Assembly (NCBI GenBank): GCA_034436375.1
Contig: DAOTVS010000079.1
Location: 1 to 31,105 of the forward strand
Origin: DAOTVS01 sp034436375
Lineage (GTDB): Bacteria; Chloroflexota; Anaerolineae; SpSt-313
DNA: 31,105 nt
Direction of reading: 5' to 3'
Below are positions 8,266 to 16,232 of this stretch, one piece after another. Every line of letters starts with the position of its first letter. Position 1 is the stretch's first letter. The position numbers and the translations under genes are program-made. Below the pieces are notes generated by a model, which was not told the DNA's origin, made no database searches, and saw only the letters and a list, made by a program, of their open reading frames with translations.

Positions 8266-10202
8266 CGACGATGGCAGATCCGCGACGAAACGGGGAGCAG
8301 AAAGGCGGCGACCCCGCCGGGAGGGCGCCGGGCAGGGAAGCCCCGCCTCCGCCGATGGGACCGCGGGGCGGTCCTGGCCGTACGATGGGGCCGGTGGAAA
8401 AGGCCAAGGATGCGCGGGGCACACTCCTGCGCCTGTGGGGGTACCTGGAGCGCCAGCGCTGGGCGCTGATTGCCACGGCGCTGCTGGTCATGCTGACATC
8501 CGTGCTGAACCTGCTGGGCCCATACCTGATGGGCAAGGCCATTGACCTGTATATCTCCCGGGGCGACCTGCATGGGCTGGCGCGCCTGGTCGGGCTGATG
8601 CTGGCGGCCTACCTGGTGGCTGCGGCAGGGACGTGGCTGCAGGCCTACATTGTGGCGGCGGTGGCACAGCGGGCCGTGCGCGACCTGCGCCGCGACCTCT
8701 TTGCCAACCTGCAAACGCTCTCTTTGCGTTTCTTCGATCAGCATCCGCATGGCGACCTGATGAGCCGCCTGACCAATGACGTCGAGAACGTCAGCAACAC
8801 CCTGTCTCAGGGCGCCACACAGCTGGTGGGCAGCGTGTTCGGCCTCATCGGCGTAGTCATCATGATGTTTGTGGTCAACATCCCGCTGGCCGTCGCAAGC
8901 TTGATCGTGCTGCCGATCACCTACGCCATTACTCGCATGATCGCCCGGCGCTCGCGCGAAGAGTTCCGCAAGCAGCAGAATGCGCTCGGGGCGCTCAACG
9001 GCGTCATCGAAGAGAATATCACCGGCCAGCGGGTGGTGCAGGCGTACGTGCGCGAGGAGATGGCCATCAAGGACTTTACGCTGGTCAACCGCCAGTTGCA
9101 AAAGGCCGCGACCCGCGCCCAGATCTTGGGTGGCTTTATGGGCCCTCTGTCGAACATGGTCAACAATATAGGCCTGGCCGTGGTGGCCGGCATCGGCGGC
9201 TGGCTGGCCGTACTGGGGCTGGCCAGTGTGGGCACCATCGCTGCCTTTGTGAACTATGCTCGCAACTTTGCCTGGCCGCTGAACCAGATCTCGCAGTTGT
9301 TCAACATGATCCAGTCGGCGCTGGCCGGGGCGGAGCGCGTCTTTGCCATCATGGATGAAGTGCCCGAGCTGACCGATGCGCCCGATGCGCAGCCGCTGGA
9401 GCACGTGGCCGGCGATGTGGTGTTCGAGGATGTCTCCTTCAGTTATGACAAGCAAGTGCCTGTGCTCAAGCACGTGAGCCTGCATGCCAGGCCGGGGCAG
9501 CTGATCGCGCTGGTGGGGCCAACGGGCGCGGGCAAGACGACCATCGCTAACCTGCTCACCCGCTTTTATGATATCGATGCGGGCGCCATCCGCATCGATG
9601 GGCGCGATATTCGCGACCTGCGCCAGGATGATGTGCGGCGCAAGCTGGGCCTGGTGCTACAGGACAATTTCCTCTTTGCCGATACGGTACTGGCCAATAT
9701 CCGCTACGGCCGCTTGGAGGCCACCGATGAGCAGGTCATCGCCGCCGCCAAGCTGGCCAATGCCGACGGCTTTATCCGCCACTTGCCCCAGGGATATCAC
9801 ACGGTGCTGGCCGAGCGGGGCAGCAACCTGAGCCAGGGGCAGCGCCAGTTGCTGGCCATTGCCCGCGCCATCCTGGCCGACCCGTCAATCCTCATCCTCG
9901 ATGAGGCCACCAGCAACGTGGATACTCGCACCGAGCGGCAGCTCCAGATTGCTCTGAACCGCCTGATGCAGGGACGCACCAGTTTTGTCATTGCCCACCG
10001 CCTGAGCACCATCCGTAATGCCGATCAGGTCCTGGTCATCAACGACGGGCAGATCATCGAGCGCGGCACCCACGATACGCTCCTGGCGCAGCGCGGCTTT
10101 TACTACAACCTCTACATGAGCCAGTTTGCGCGCTCCCAGGCGCCCACTCCGGCATCCCGTGCCGGCCTGCTGGCGCTGGATACCGCCGTGGGAGAGGGAT
10201 AA
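8262..10202 (+). CDS. Heterodimeric ABC exporter half-transporter, subunit with intact catalytic Glu
   Basis: A 646-residue ABC exporter half and partner of the preceding gene. Residues 1-50 are Gly/Pro/Arg-rich and probably disordered. The membrane domain covers about residues 60-350 and the ATPase follows: Walker A GPTGAGKT (419-426), Gln467, Walker B LDEAT with catalytic Glu548 and switch His579. The signature is LSQGQ (523-527) instead of LSGGQ. Combined with the partner's defects, one composite ATP site would be fully active and the other degenerate, as in TM288 of TM287/TM288. The GTG at 8262 overlaps the previous stop in a GTGA junction identical to the marR junction; an ATG at 8271 is an alternative start. 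The two halves are certainly translationally coupled. Confidence 0.93.
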   Translation: MTTMADPRRNGEQKGGDPAGRAPGREAPPPPMGPRGGPGRTMGPVEKAKDARGTLLRLWGYLERQRWALIATALLVMLTSVLNLLGPYLMGKAIDLYISRGDLHGLARLVGLMLAAYLVAAAGTWLQAYIVAAVAQRAVRDLRRDLFANLQTLSLRFFDQHPHGDLMSRLTNDVENVSNTLSQGATQLVGSVFGLIGVVIMMFVVNIPLAVASLIVLPITYAITRMIARRSREEFRKQQNALGALNGVIEENITGQRVVQAYVREEMAIKDFTLVNRQLQKAATRAQILGGFMGPLSNMVNNIGLAVVAGIGGWLAVLGLASVGTIAAFVNYARNFAWPLNQISQLFNMIQSALAGAERVFAIMDEVPELTDAPDAQPLEHVAGDVVFEDVSFSYDKQVPVLKHVSLHARPGQLIALVGPTGAGKTTIANLLTRFYDIDAGAIRIDGRDIRDLRQDDVRRKLGLVLQDNFLFADTVLANIRYGRLEATDEQVIAAAKLANADGFIRHLPQGYHTVLAERGSNLSQGQRQLLAIARAILADPSILILDEATSNVDTRTERQLQIALNRLMQGRTSFVIAHRLSTIRNADQVLVINDGQIIERGTHDTLLAQRGFYYNLYMSQFARSQAPTPASRAGLLALDTAVGEG

Positions 10203-10350
10203 CACTCTGGCGCAGCGTTGTAGTAGCGGCCTCAGCCCGGTGGTATCTTGCAAACGAACCTTCCATGCCCGATTGGGCCCAACGCGCGATGAAAACGTCC
10301 TTCCGTTTCCGGGCATCATGCTCCGCGGGTGGCCAGAGCAGGCCTCTTGT

Positions 10351-10405
10351 AGGTTGTGGGGGGTCTGGGCGCCGCCTGTGGCGGCGCCCAGACCCCCCAC
10401 AACCT
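10351..10405. terminator. 26-bp perfect hairpin with 3-nt loop between convergent genes
   Basis: The arms 10351-10376 and 10380-10405 are exact reverse complements, separated only by TGT. The hairpin lies between the convergent ABC exporter (stop at 10202) and HEAT-repeat gene (stop at 10438), so it could stop transcription from both sides. It has no U-tract on either strand. The length and perfection of the stem are unusual. Confidence 0.6.
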
Positions 10406-10437
10406 TCCGGATCAGCGCCGGGCTTGTGCGGAGCATG

Positions 10438-13400
10438 TCAGCCGGCAATGGCCCGGAAGGATGCTGGCGCCGTGCTCATATCACACAGGCTCGCCAGTTC
10501 CGCCAGGGCGGCCAGGGCGCGCGGGCCCCAGAACCGCTCATAGCGCAGGTCCGAGGGATTGTCGATCCCCGGGTGCCAGCGCCGGGCGCGAGATAGGGCC
10601 GCCAGCGCTGCGGCGCCCTCGCCCTGCTGCCACAACAGCACCGCCCAGGTGAGATGGCCCTCGGCCCGATGGGCCTGCTGATAGAGCTCCTGAGTGAGCG
10701 CCAGGCGCGTATGCCTGGCGGCCAGGGGCAGGTCTCCGTGCTCCAGGTAAAAGTGGGCAAGGGCCAAAAGGCTCCTGGCCGCATCGGGCGCCGGGGTCTC
10801 TGCGGCCTGGGCCAGGCTCTGCAGCGCCTCCGCATCTCGCCCCAGCCGCCAGAGCGCCTGGCCCCGCAGGCGCAGCACCGCAGGAATCCAGCCAAAGAGG
10901 GCGGCGTACTCATCGAGCCGCGGCAGCGCGGCCTGTGGCTCCAGGTGGACCAGGGCCAGCAGGTGCGCCTCAGCTGCGATGTGATCGCCGGGGGCGTAGG
11001 TAGATTGCACAAGTCTGACTCGCTCAAGGGCGCCCGGTGACACGCTGCTCTCCCCGCGGCCGCAACCATCGGCGTCCCTCTGGCTTGTGCCCAGCCGCGC
11101 GATCCCTTTGACGGCGGCGAGGCGCAGGTCCAGGTCGTCGCTCGCCATGGCTGAGCGCAGAGCGGGTAGGGCCTCCGGGTCAGCCAGCCGCCCCAGGGCC
11201 TCTGCCGCGGCCTGAGCGACCGGGGCATCGCCCGCGAGCACCTTTTCCAGCGCCTGCCGGGCGGCGGGACCGGCCAGCCGGCCCAGCGCCGTGACGGCGC
11301 TGATTCGCACCATGGTGCTGCTATCGTTGAGCGCCGCTTGCAGCGCCGTCAGGGCTTCTGTGCAGCCCAGGGCGCCCAACGCTGCTGCAGCCTGGCTGCG
11401 CACGGTGCTTTCCTCATCGCCCAGGGCCTCCAGCAGCCGCGACATGGCGGCGGGGTCGCCCGGGTTGGGCGAGAGCAGGGCCCGCCGCAATTCCCCACCG
11501 GCTGCTTGCCAGGCAGCCAGGGCTGGGAGGCCCGCCGGGTCACCCAAGGCCTGCAGAGCATCGGCCGCGGCGCGCTGTACGGCAGGGTCGGCATCGGCCA
11601 GCGCAGCAGCGAGGTGAGGCACGGCAGCCCTGTCGCCCGTTCTGCCCAAGGCCTCGGCGGCCTGCTTCCTGGCCGCCGGGTGGCCCTCACACAACGCCAC
11701 GGCCAGGGCCGTCACGGCGGCAGGGTCGCCCCATTCCCCCAGGGCTTCGGCCGCCGCACCGCACACCTCGCCATCCTGATCCCGCAGCGCCCCGGCGAGC
11801 GCCAGCAGGCCTTCTGCCGGGCGGAGCGTGGCCAGCGCCCAAACGGCATCCCTGCGCACAGCCGCTTCCTCGTCACGCAGAGCGTTGAGAAGCGCCGGGG
11901 CGGCTGCGGGCACGCGCAGCGCGCCGAGGGTGCGCACGGCCTGCCGACGCACACGCGGGTTCGCATCGGTCAGCATAGCGATCAGGCCGGGCAGGGCGTG
12001 CTCGCCGAGGGCCACAATAGCCTCGGCAGCGGCATCGCGCACCGTACGGCTCGAGTCGCGGAGGGCTGCCAGCAGCGCTGGCAGGCCGGCTGCATCTCCC
12101 AGCTGGCCAATCGCCTCAACTGCCTGGGCGCGGGTATGGGTGCGGCCCTCAGCCAGGAGCGCTGAGAGCACAGGCAGCGCAGCCTTATGGCCTGCACGGG
12201 CGAGGGCTTGAGCGGCTGCCAGGCGCACCCTTTCTTCCGAATCATCGAGCGCGCCCAGCAGGGCGGGGATGGCGCCCGGGCCGTCCAGGCCTCTCAACGC
12301 CTGGGCGACCGCCTGCCGCACACAGGCGGCCTCATCCTGGAGGCCGGGCAGCAGTGAAGGCAAAGTGGCCGCGCCCGCTGCGCGCACTATGCCTCTCAGC
12401 GCCTCCGCGGCAAAGGCTCCCTGGCCATCCCGCAGCGCCATCATGAGGACCGGGATCAGCGAGGGATCGCCTGTCATACCAAGGGCGGCCAGGGCGCTCT
12501 GACGAACGCGATAGTCGGTATCGCTGGCGGCATGCGCCAGCGCTGCCGCCGCTGCCGCGTCAGCCAGCTTGTAGAGCGCACACGCGGCGCGCCAGCGTAT
12601 CTCGGCTTCACGGCTGGTGAGAGCATGGATGGCGGCCGTGACGCTCTGCGGGCCGCGCAGCCTCTCCAGGAGCGCCAGGGCCTGCCGGCGCACGGGCGCG
12701 CTGGGCAGCGGATCATCCTGCATGACGAGGGCAGCCAGGCAGGCCTGAGCGGCCTCTGCCCGGCCAGCGCCGAGGGCCAGGCGGGCGCCATGCAGGCTCA
12801 CGACCGGGAGGGGGCCGGCCATAAACTCGTCGATCTGGAGCGCCTTTCGCGCAGGGTCGAGCGCCCCCGCCCATTCCTGCAAGCTGAAGAGAGCCAATGC
12901 CAGGGCCGCCCGCTCATCGGCCTCGCCTGCCGGGCATGCCCGGAGCGCGGCGCTGCCTTCCAGGAGCAACAGGCGCACTGCCTCGCTATAGGCCTGCTCC
13001 CGCTCCGGCAGGATGCCGACCTTGAGCGCCACGCGGTCGGGGCCCGCCGGGCAATGGCCAGTCATGGCCAGGGCAAGGCCGGCCCGGGCGCGGAGCGCCG
13101 GCTCGGCGTGCTGCGCCAGCCATTGGAGCAGCGGTGCGGCTTGCTCGCCCGCCCCCAGCGCCGTCAAGTGCAGGCAAGCCTCCAGGCAGGTGCTGCCGTG
13201 GCACTCGCAAGCCAGGATGCGCAGGGCGGCGATAGCCATCTGTTGCTCGCCGGCTTCAGCCAGGCCGGTGCAGGCCCTGAGACGGCAGGCGTACCCGGGG
13301 CGCAGAGCCAGCCAGCGGGCCACAGCGAGCGCGAGCGGCCCATGCCCATGGCCTCGCAGCGCCTCTACAACCTGCCAGATCTGCCGGTCCCGCTCGGGAT

Positions 13401-13575
13401 CACTGTACCGGTTGTGCGTCTGCCAGGCCGGTGCCGTGAGCAGGAGTATCACCCCTGCCAGCGGGATGGCTTGCTCGCCTGCCTGCAGGAGCGCCACGAT
13501 CGCCCCAGCAGCCGGCGGGTCCTCTGGCAGCAACGCCTGGTCATGCAGCAATGTACGATGGGGGTCTATCTCCAT
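10438..13575 (-). CDS. Large HEAT-repeat (PBS-lyase type) protein with C-terminal TPR-like region
   Basis: A 1045-residue all-helical protein. Residues about 1-300 are Ala/Leu-rich helices with weak repeat character and several Cys. Residues about 315-830 form an array of roughly 16 HEAT units of about 31 residues, with the recurring pattern D-x-x-V-R-x-x-A-x-x-A-L-G and P-A-L-x-x-A-L, as in PBS-lyase HEAT-like repeats. A less regular insertion sits near residues 685-712. Residues about 860-1030 look like TPRs (RLGRDAEALQSLAQA, GEGAAALAALSRARRWHP). There is no signal peptide and no catalytic motif, so a scaffold or protein-interaction role is likely. The ATG at 13575 is chosen because the 36 residues upstream in the open frame are unlike the rest; a GGAGGAG lies about 14 bases away, which is rather far. 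It stands alone in its transcription unit. Confidence 0.88.
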   Translation of the reverse strand: MEIDPHRTLLHDQALLPEDPPAAGAIVALLQAGEQAIPLAGVILLLTAPAWQTHNRYSDPERDRQIWQVVEALRGHGHGPLALAVARWLALRPGYACRLRACTGLAEAGEQQMAIAALRILACECHGSTCLEACLHLTALGAGEQAAPLLQWLAQHAEPALRARAGLALAMTGHCPAGPDRVALKVGILPEREQAYSEAVRLLLLEGSAALRACPAGEADERAALALALFSLQEWAGALDPARKALQIDEFMAGPLPVVSLHGARLALGAGRAEAAQACLAALVMQDDPLPSAPVRRQALALLERLRGPQSVTAAIHALTSREAEIRWRAACALYKLADAAAAAALAHAASDTDYRVRQSALAALGMTGDPSLIPVLMMALRDGQGAFAAEALRGIVRAAGAATLPSLLPGLQDEAACVRQAVAQALRGLDGPGAIPALLGALDDSEERVRLAAAQALARAGHKAALPVLSALLAEGRTHTRAQAVEAIGQLGDAAGLPALLAALRDSSRTVRDAAAEAIVALGEHALPGLIAMLTDANPRVRRQAVRTLGALRVPAAAPALLNALRDEEAAVRRDAVWALATLRPAEGLLALAGALRDQDGEVCGAAAEALGEWGDPAAVTALAVALCEGHPAARKQAAEALGRTGDRAAVPHLAAALADADPAVQRAAADALQALGDPAGLPALAAWQAAGGELRRALLSPNPGDPAAMSRLLEALGDEESTVRSQAAAALGALGCTEALTALQAALNDSSTMVRISAVTALGRLAGPAARQALEKVLAGDAPVAQAAAEALGRLADPEALPALRSAMASDDLDLRLAAVKGIARLGTSQRDADGCGRGESSVSPGALERVRLVQSTYAPGDHIAAEAHLLALVHLEPQAALPRLDEYAALFGWIPAVLRLRGQALWRLGRDAEALQSLAQAAETPAPDAARSLLALAHFYLEHGDLPLAARHTRLALTQELYQQAHRAEGHLTWAVLLWQQGEGAAALAALSRARRWHPGIDNPSDLRYERFWGPRALAALAELASLCDMSTAPASFRAIAG

Positions 13576-13732
13576 GATTGTCAGAAGCACTCCTCCAACA
13601 AAGCAATAGCCTGGCCCGGCGCGGCCCAACGCCGGGCAATGAAGCGGGGACCAGGGCACGCGAGGCGGCCTACAGCGTACCACGCTCCGGCGCTTTGCGC
13701 AAACAGTAAACCCAATCCGCCGTGGGGAAAAC

Positions 13733-13786
13733 CTAACAGCATCCTAACAATTTCTTCACCGCATCTGCATAGCGGCCGGCTATAGT
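13733..13786 (+). promoter_or_regulatory. Promoter P1 with four 11-bp-spaced direct-repeat operator hexamers
   Basis: Hexamers CTAACA (13733), CTAACA (13744), TTCACC (13755) and TGCATA (13766) begin exactly 11 bp apart. After 9 bp comes the -10 TATAGT (13781-13786), and there is no normal -35. This is the layout of OmpR/PhoB-family activator sites and is shared with P2 and P3. It would drive a leader of about 220 nt and then the membrane-fusion adaptor gene. The bases between 13576 and 13732 hold only the leader of the HEAT-repeat gene and no clear promoter. Confidence 0.7.
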
Positions 13787-13848
13787 AGAGCCTGAGCCTG
13801 GATGAATGGGCCTTGGCCCCAGGCCGTGACAAAAGAGAAGGCAGAGAG

Positions 13849-13989
13849 ATGACGATCAGGCGCGCGGTGGCGCCAGAGTCCTCTTTGAGCGGCGCCATGA
13901 TGCTGAAAGGCCCCGCAAATGCCCACGAATCGCCGGCAGCGAGACTCAGGGAGCAAGGTTTATCAGCCTTGCTCTTTGCACGCTTGTAG
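13849..13989 (+). CDS. Possible 46-residue leader peptide upstream of the adaptor gene
   Basis: An ATG at 13849 with GAGAAGG-like purines about 8 bases upstream opens a 46-codon frame ending with TAG at 13987. The peptide is basic at its start (MTIRRAVAPESS) and ends SALLFARL. I recognise no family. It lies wholly in the leader of the adaptor mRNA, and its last codons run through the hairpin at 13951-13974. It could be a regulatory upstream frame, or it may be chance; expression is not proven. Confidence 0.35.
   Translation: MTIRRAVAPESSLSGAMMLKGPANAHESPAARLREQGLSALLFARL
13951..13977 (+). promoter_or_regulatory. Leader hairpin followed by T residues, possible attenuator
   Basis: GAGCAAGG (13951-13958) pairs with CCTTGCTC (13967-13974) around an 8-nt loop and is followed by TTT. 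It sits 38 bp before the adaptor start and within the small upstream reading frame. Ribosomes on that frame would disrupt it. Confidence 0.4.
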
Positions 13990-14014
13990 AGCTGGACTGT
14001 TGGAGGCTGAGCCT

Positions 14015-15463
14015 ATGAAAAGAACGATCATGGTCGCGTTTGTCGTGGTATTGGTCGTATTGGGGCTGGGTTTTCTTGGTATCCGGCGCATGCAACACTC
14101 GACGGTCAGCGCGAGCACCCAGCCAACGGTGACGGTGCAGCGCGGTTCGCTGACGGCCTCGGTCAGCGCATCCGGCTCGGTCGAGTCGGCCGATGCGGTG
14201 GATCTGTCTTTCCAGACGTCGGGCCAGGTCAAGGAGATCAAGGTCCAGGAGGGTGATACGGTCAAGGCGGGGCAAGAGATCGCCCGCCTGGATACCACAG
14301 ATGCGGACCTGCAGGTGGCCCAGGCGCAGCTGGCCCTCGATAACGCTAATGCGGCGCTGGCGCAGGCCAAGAAAGGGCCTTCTGCGGAAGAGCTTGCATC
14401 GGCCAGGGCAGCGCTGGTCAGCGCTCAGGAAAACCTCAAGGCGCTGCAGGCAGGACCCTCAGCGGATGACGTTCAGATCGCCAAGCTCAAGGTGGACCAG
14501 GCCAAGGACCAACTCTGGAGCGCCCAGTGCCAGCGAGATGCGACCTGCGGCAACCCCAGGTCCGGTTCCTCAGCCTGCGATCAGGCCAATGCCTCGGTGG
14601 CCAGTGCGGAGATAGCCGTGCAGGTGGCCCAGCTTCAGTATGAAGAGGCACAGCAGGGGCCGACGGCCAAAGACCTGGCCGCAGCGCAGGCCCAGGTGGC
14701 CCAGGCGCAGCTGAACCTCTCTAATCTCACCAGTGAGCCCACCAGCCAGGACATCAGCAATGCAGAGTCTCAGGTCAAGCAAGCCCAAATCAGCCTGCAG
14801 CAAGCCCAGGAGAAGGTTGCGCAGTGTTCTCTGACGGCGCCTGCGGATGGAACGATAGTTTCCCTGGGTATCAAGGTGGGGCAGTTCGTGGGGTCCAATA
14901 GCCAGGTGGTTGCAGCGACTCTGGCCGGTGCAGGCGGCATGCAAGTCACCGCCGACTTGTCCGAAGTGGATGTGGCGAACATCAAGGTGGGCCAACCGGT
15001 GCAAGTGACGCTGGATGCAATCCCTGGCCGCACCTTTGCCGGCACGGTGACCGATGTCGCGACAACTGGCATCAACACGCAGGGTGTCGTGAACTTTCCG
15101 GTCACCGTCCAGCTTGAGCAGCCCGATGCTGCGGTCAAGCCTGGCATGACAGCCAATATCGCCATCACCGTTGATCACCGCGATAACGTTTTGATCGTCC
15201 CCAGCCGGGCCATTCAGACCGTGGGCAACCAGCACATAGTGCAGGTGGTGCAGGATGGGCAGAGCATCCAGGTACCGGTGCAGATCGGATTGGTCGGTGA
15301 CAACGGCACCGAGATCCTGGGCAATACGCTGCACGAAGGGGATGTGCTCGCTGTGAGTGGCACAGCCAGCGGATCCTCAGGCGCCACGGGCCGATTCGCA
15401 GGCGGCATGGCGGGCGCCCGCGTCGGCGGGGGTGGCATGCTTGGTGGCCTGTTCGGGCGCTAG
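14015..15463 (+). CDS. HlyD-type membrane-fusion (periplasmic adaptor) protein
   Basis: A 482-residue adaptor protein. Residues 4-22 are one membrane anchor. The biotinyl-lipoyl-like domain follows (SGQVKEIKVQEGDTVKAGQ, 69-87) and is completed after the hairpin (CSLTAPADGTIVSLGIKVG, 271-289). Residues about 95-268 form a long Ala/Gln-rich coiled-coil hairpin with four similar starts: GPSAEEL, GPSADDV, GPTAKDL and EPTSQDI. Three Cys lie at its centre (172, 178, 188). Beta-barrel and membrane-proximal domains follow (NFPVTVQLEQPDAAVKPGMTANI), and the tail is Gly-rich. Such proteins link ABC or RND pumps to outer partners, but no permease is adjacent. The ATG at 14015 has GGAGG 8 bases upstream; the frame is open from 13919 without relevant features. 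It is expressed from P1 and probably cotranscribed with the next gene. Confidence 0.9.
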   Translation: MKRTIMVAFVVVLVVLGLGFLGIRRMQHSTVSASTQPTVTVQRGSLTASVSASGSVESADAVDLSFQTSGQVKEIKVQEGDTVKAGQEIARLDTTDADLQVAQAQLALDNANAALAQAKKGPSAEELASARAALVSAQENLKALQAGPSADDVQIAKLKVDQAKDQLWSAQCQRDATCGNPRSGSSACDQANASVASAEIAVQVAQLQYEEAQQGPTAKDLAAAQAQVAQAQLNLSNLTSEPTSQDISNAESQVKQAQISLQQAQEKVAQCSLTAPADGTIVSLGIKVGQFVGSNSQVVAATLAGAGGMQVTADLSEVDVANIKVGQPVQVTLDAIPGRTFAGTVTDVATTGINTQGVVNFPVTVQLEQPDAAVKPGMTANIAITVDHRDNVLIVPSRAIQTVGNQHIVQVVQDGQSIQVPVQIGLVGDNGTEILGNTLHEGDVLAVSGTASGSSGATGRFAGGMAGARVGGGGMLGGLFGR

Positions 15464-15465
15464 AG

Positions 15466-15512
15466 CAGGATCAGGCGCCCCTTCGGGCATGGTGAAGGGT
15501 CGCCTGATCCTG
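15466..15512 (+). terminator. Long hairpin between adaptor gene and small secreted protein gene
   Basis: CAGGATCAGGCG (15466-15477) pairs with 15501-15512, and inside it CCCTTC (15479-15484) pairs with GAAGGG (15494-15499). The loop is 9 nt. It begins directly after the adaptor stop and has no U-tract. It may be a partial terminator or an mRNA processing or stabilising element within the operon. Confidence 0.5.
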
Positions 15513-15553
15513 TATGGTCGCTATTGCGCAGAATGAAGAGGAGGTCATAGTAC

Positions 15554-16033
15554 ATGAAGACCTGGGTTGCTGCGTTGATTGCCGCTTTGGCGGCGCTGGT
15601 GGTAGTGGCTGGCGTAGGCGGCTATTTCCTCGGCATGAATGCCGGCAAGGCCAGCGCCAACGCCATCCGCAGTCGCTTCATGGCCGCGCGTGGCTTGAAT
15701 GGCCAGGGCGGGTATGGCGCTGCAAATGGTACTCCCGGCGCAGGGGCGGGGGCCGGTTGGGCCGGCGCTAACGGTGCGCCTGTGACCATAGGCACCGTCA
15801 AGAGCATTGATAATGGGACGATCGTGGTCACCACACGTAATGGCGATGTGAAGGTACAAGTGGGGAGCAATGCCACCGTGCAAGAGATGGCCAGGGGCAG
15901 TGTCCAGGATATCAAGCCCGGCGAGCGTATCACGGTTGCCGGCCAGGCGGACGGCTCTGGTGTTGTGACGGCAAACAGCATCCAGGTGCTGCCGGCCGCT
16001 AATCCGGGGGCGAGCTTAACACCATCTTCATGA
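15554..16033 (+). CDS. Small membrane-anchored or secreted protein with a C-terminal beta domain (DUF5666-like)
   Basis: A 159-residue protein. Residues 4-28 form an N-terminal membrane segment or uncleaved signal sequence. A Gly/Ala-rich linker follows (about 48-74). The C-terminal part, about 76-148, looks like a small all-beta, OB-like domain: VTIGTVKSIDNGTIVVTTRNGDVKV, then PGERITVAGQADGSGVVTANSIQV. This pattern (effect on X, value in a sequence context, PGxRVxVxGxxxGDGxVxAxxI) is that of DUF5666-type exported proteins, whose role is unknown. GAGGAGG lies 9 bases before the ATG. There is no promoter between it and the adaptor gene 90 bp upstream, so the two probably form one operon. The last codons overlap the operator of the htrA promoter. 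Confidence 0.75.
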   Translation: MKTWVAALIAALAALVVVAGVGGYFLGMNAGKASANAIRSRFMAARGLNGQGGYGAANGTPGAGAGAGWAGANGAPVTIGTVKSIDNGTIVVTTRNGDVKVQVGSNATVQEMARGSVQDIKPGERITVAGQADGSGVVTANSIQVLPAANPGASLTPSS

Positions 16034-16069
16034 GCTTTTCATTGCTTTTTGATTGTGATCTGCTACAAT
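16016..16069 (+). promoter_or_regulatory. Promoter P2 (htrA) with four 11-bp-spaced direct-repeat operator hexamers
   Basis: TTAACA (16016), TTCATG (16027), TTCATT (16038) and TTGATT (16049) begin exactly 11 bp apart. After a 9-bp gap comes the -10 TACAAT (16064-16069). The first two hexamers overlap the end of the upstream coding region. The layout is the same as in P1 and P3. Confidence 0.75.
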
Positions 16070-16154
16070 GTCATCGCAGCGCTGGATCCTACTCCTCGGG
16101 GGCGCTGCCTGAGCTTGGGCCGGCGGTTGGCGGAGGAGAGCCAGCCGCCTTTTC

Positions 16155-16184
16155 AGGGGAGTGGGCGCTTGCGCCTGCTCCCCT
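16155..16184 (+). promoter_or_regulatory. Hairpin in the htrA leader
   Basis: AGGGGAG (16155-16161) pairs with CTCCCCT (16178-16184), with an inner GGCG-CTTG-CGCC stem separated by a TG/TG internal loop; TTG follows. It lies in the predicted 160-nt leader of htrA, about 50 bp before the start, and could be an attenuator or a stabilising structure. Confidence 0.4.
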
Positions 16185-16232
16185 TGTTCGCATAGTTTTC
16201 TCGTTTGCATCTGCAATAGGGAGCGCAACACG

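Noticed and set aside
15514..15771. Alternative frame overlapping the small beta-domain protein
   Set aside because: It lacks an SD, while the chosen frame has GAGGAGG, a membrane segment and a recognisable domain.
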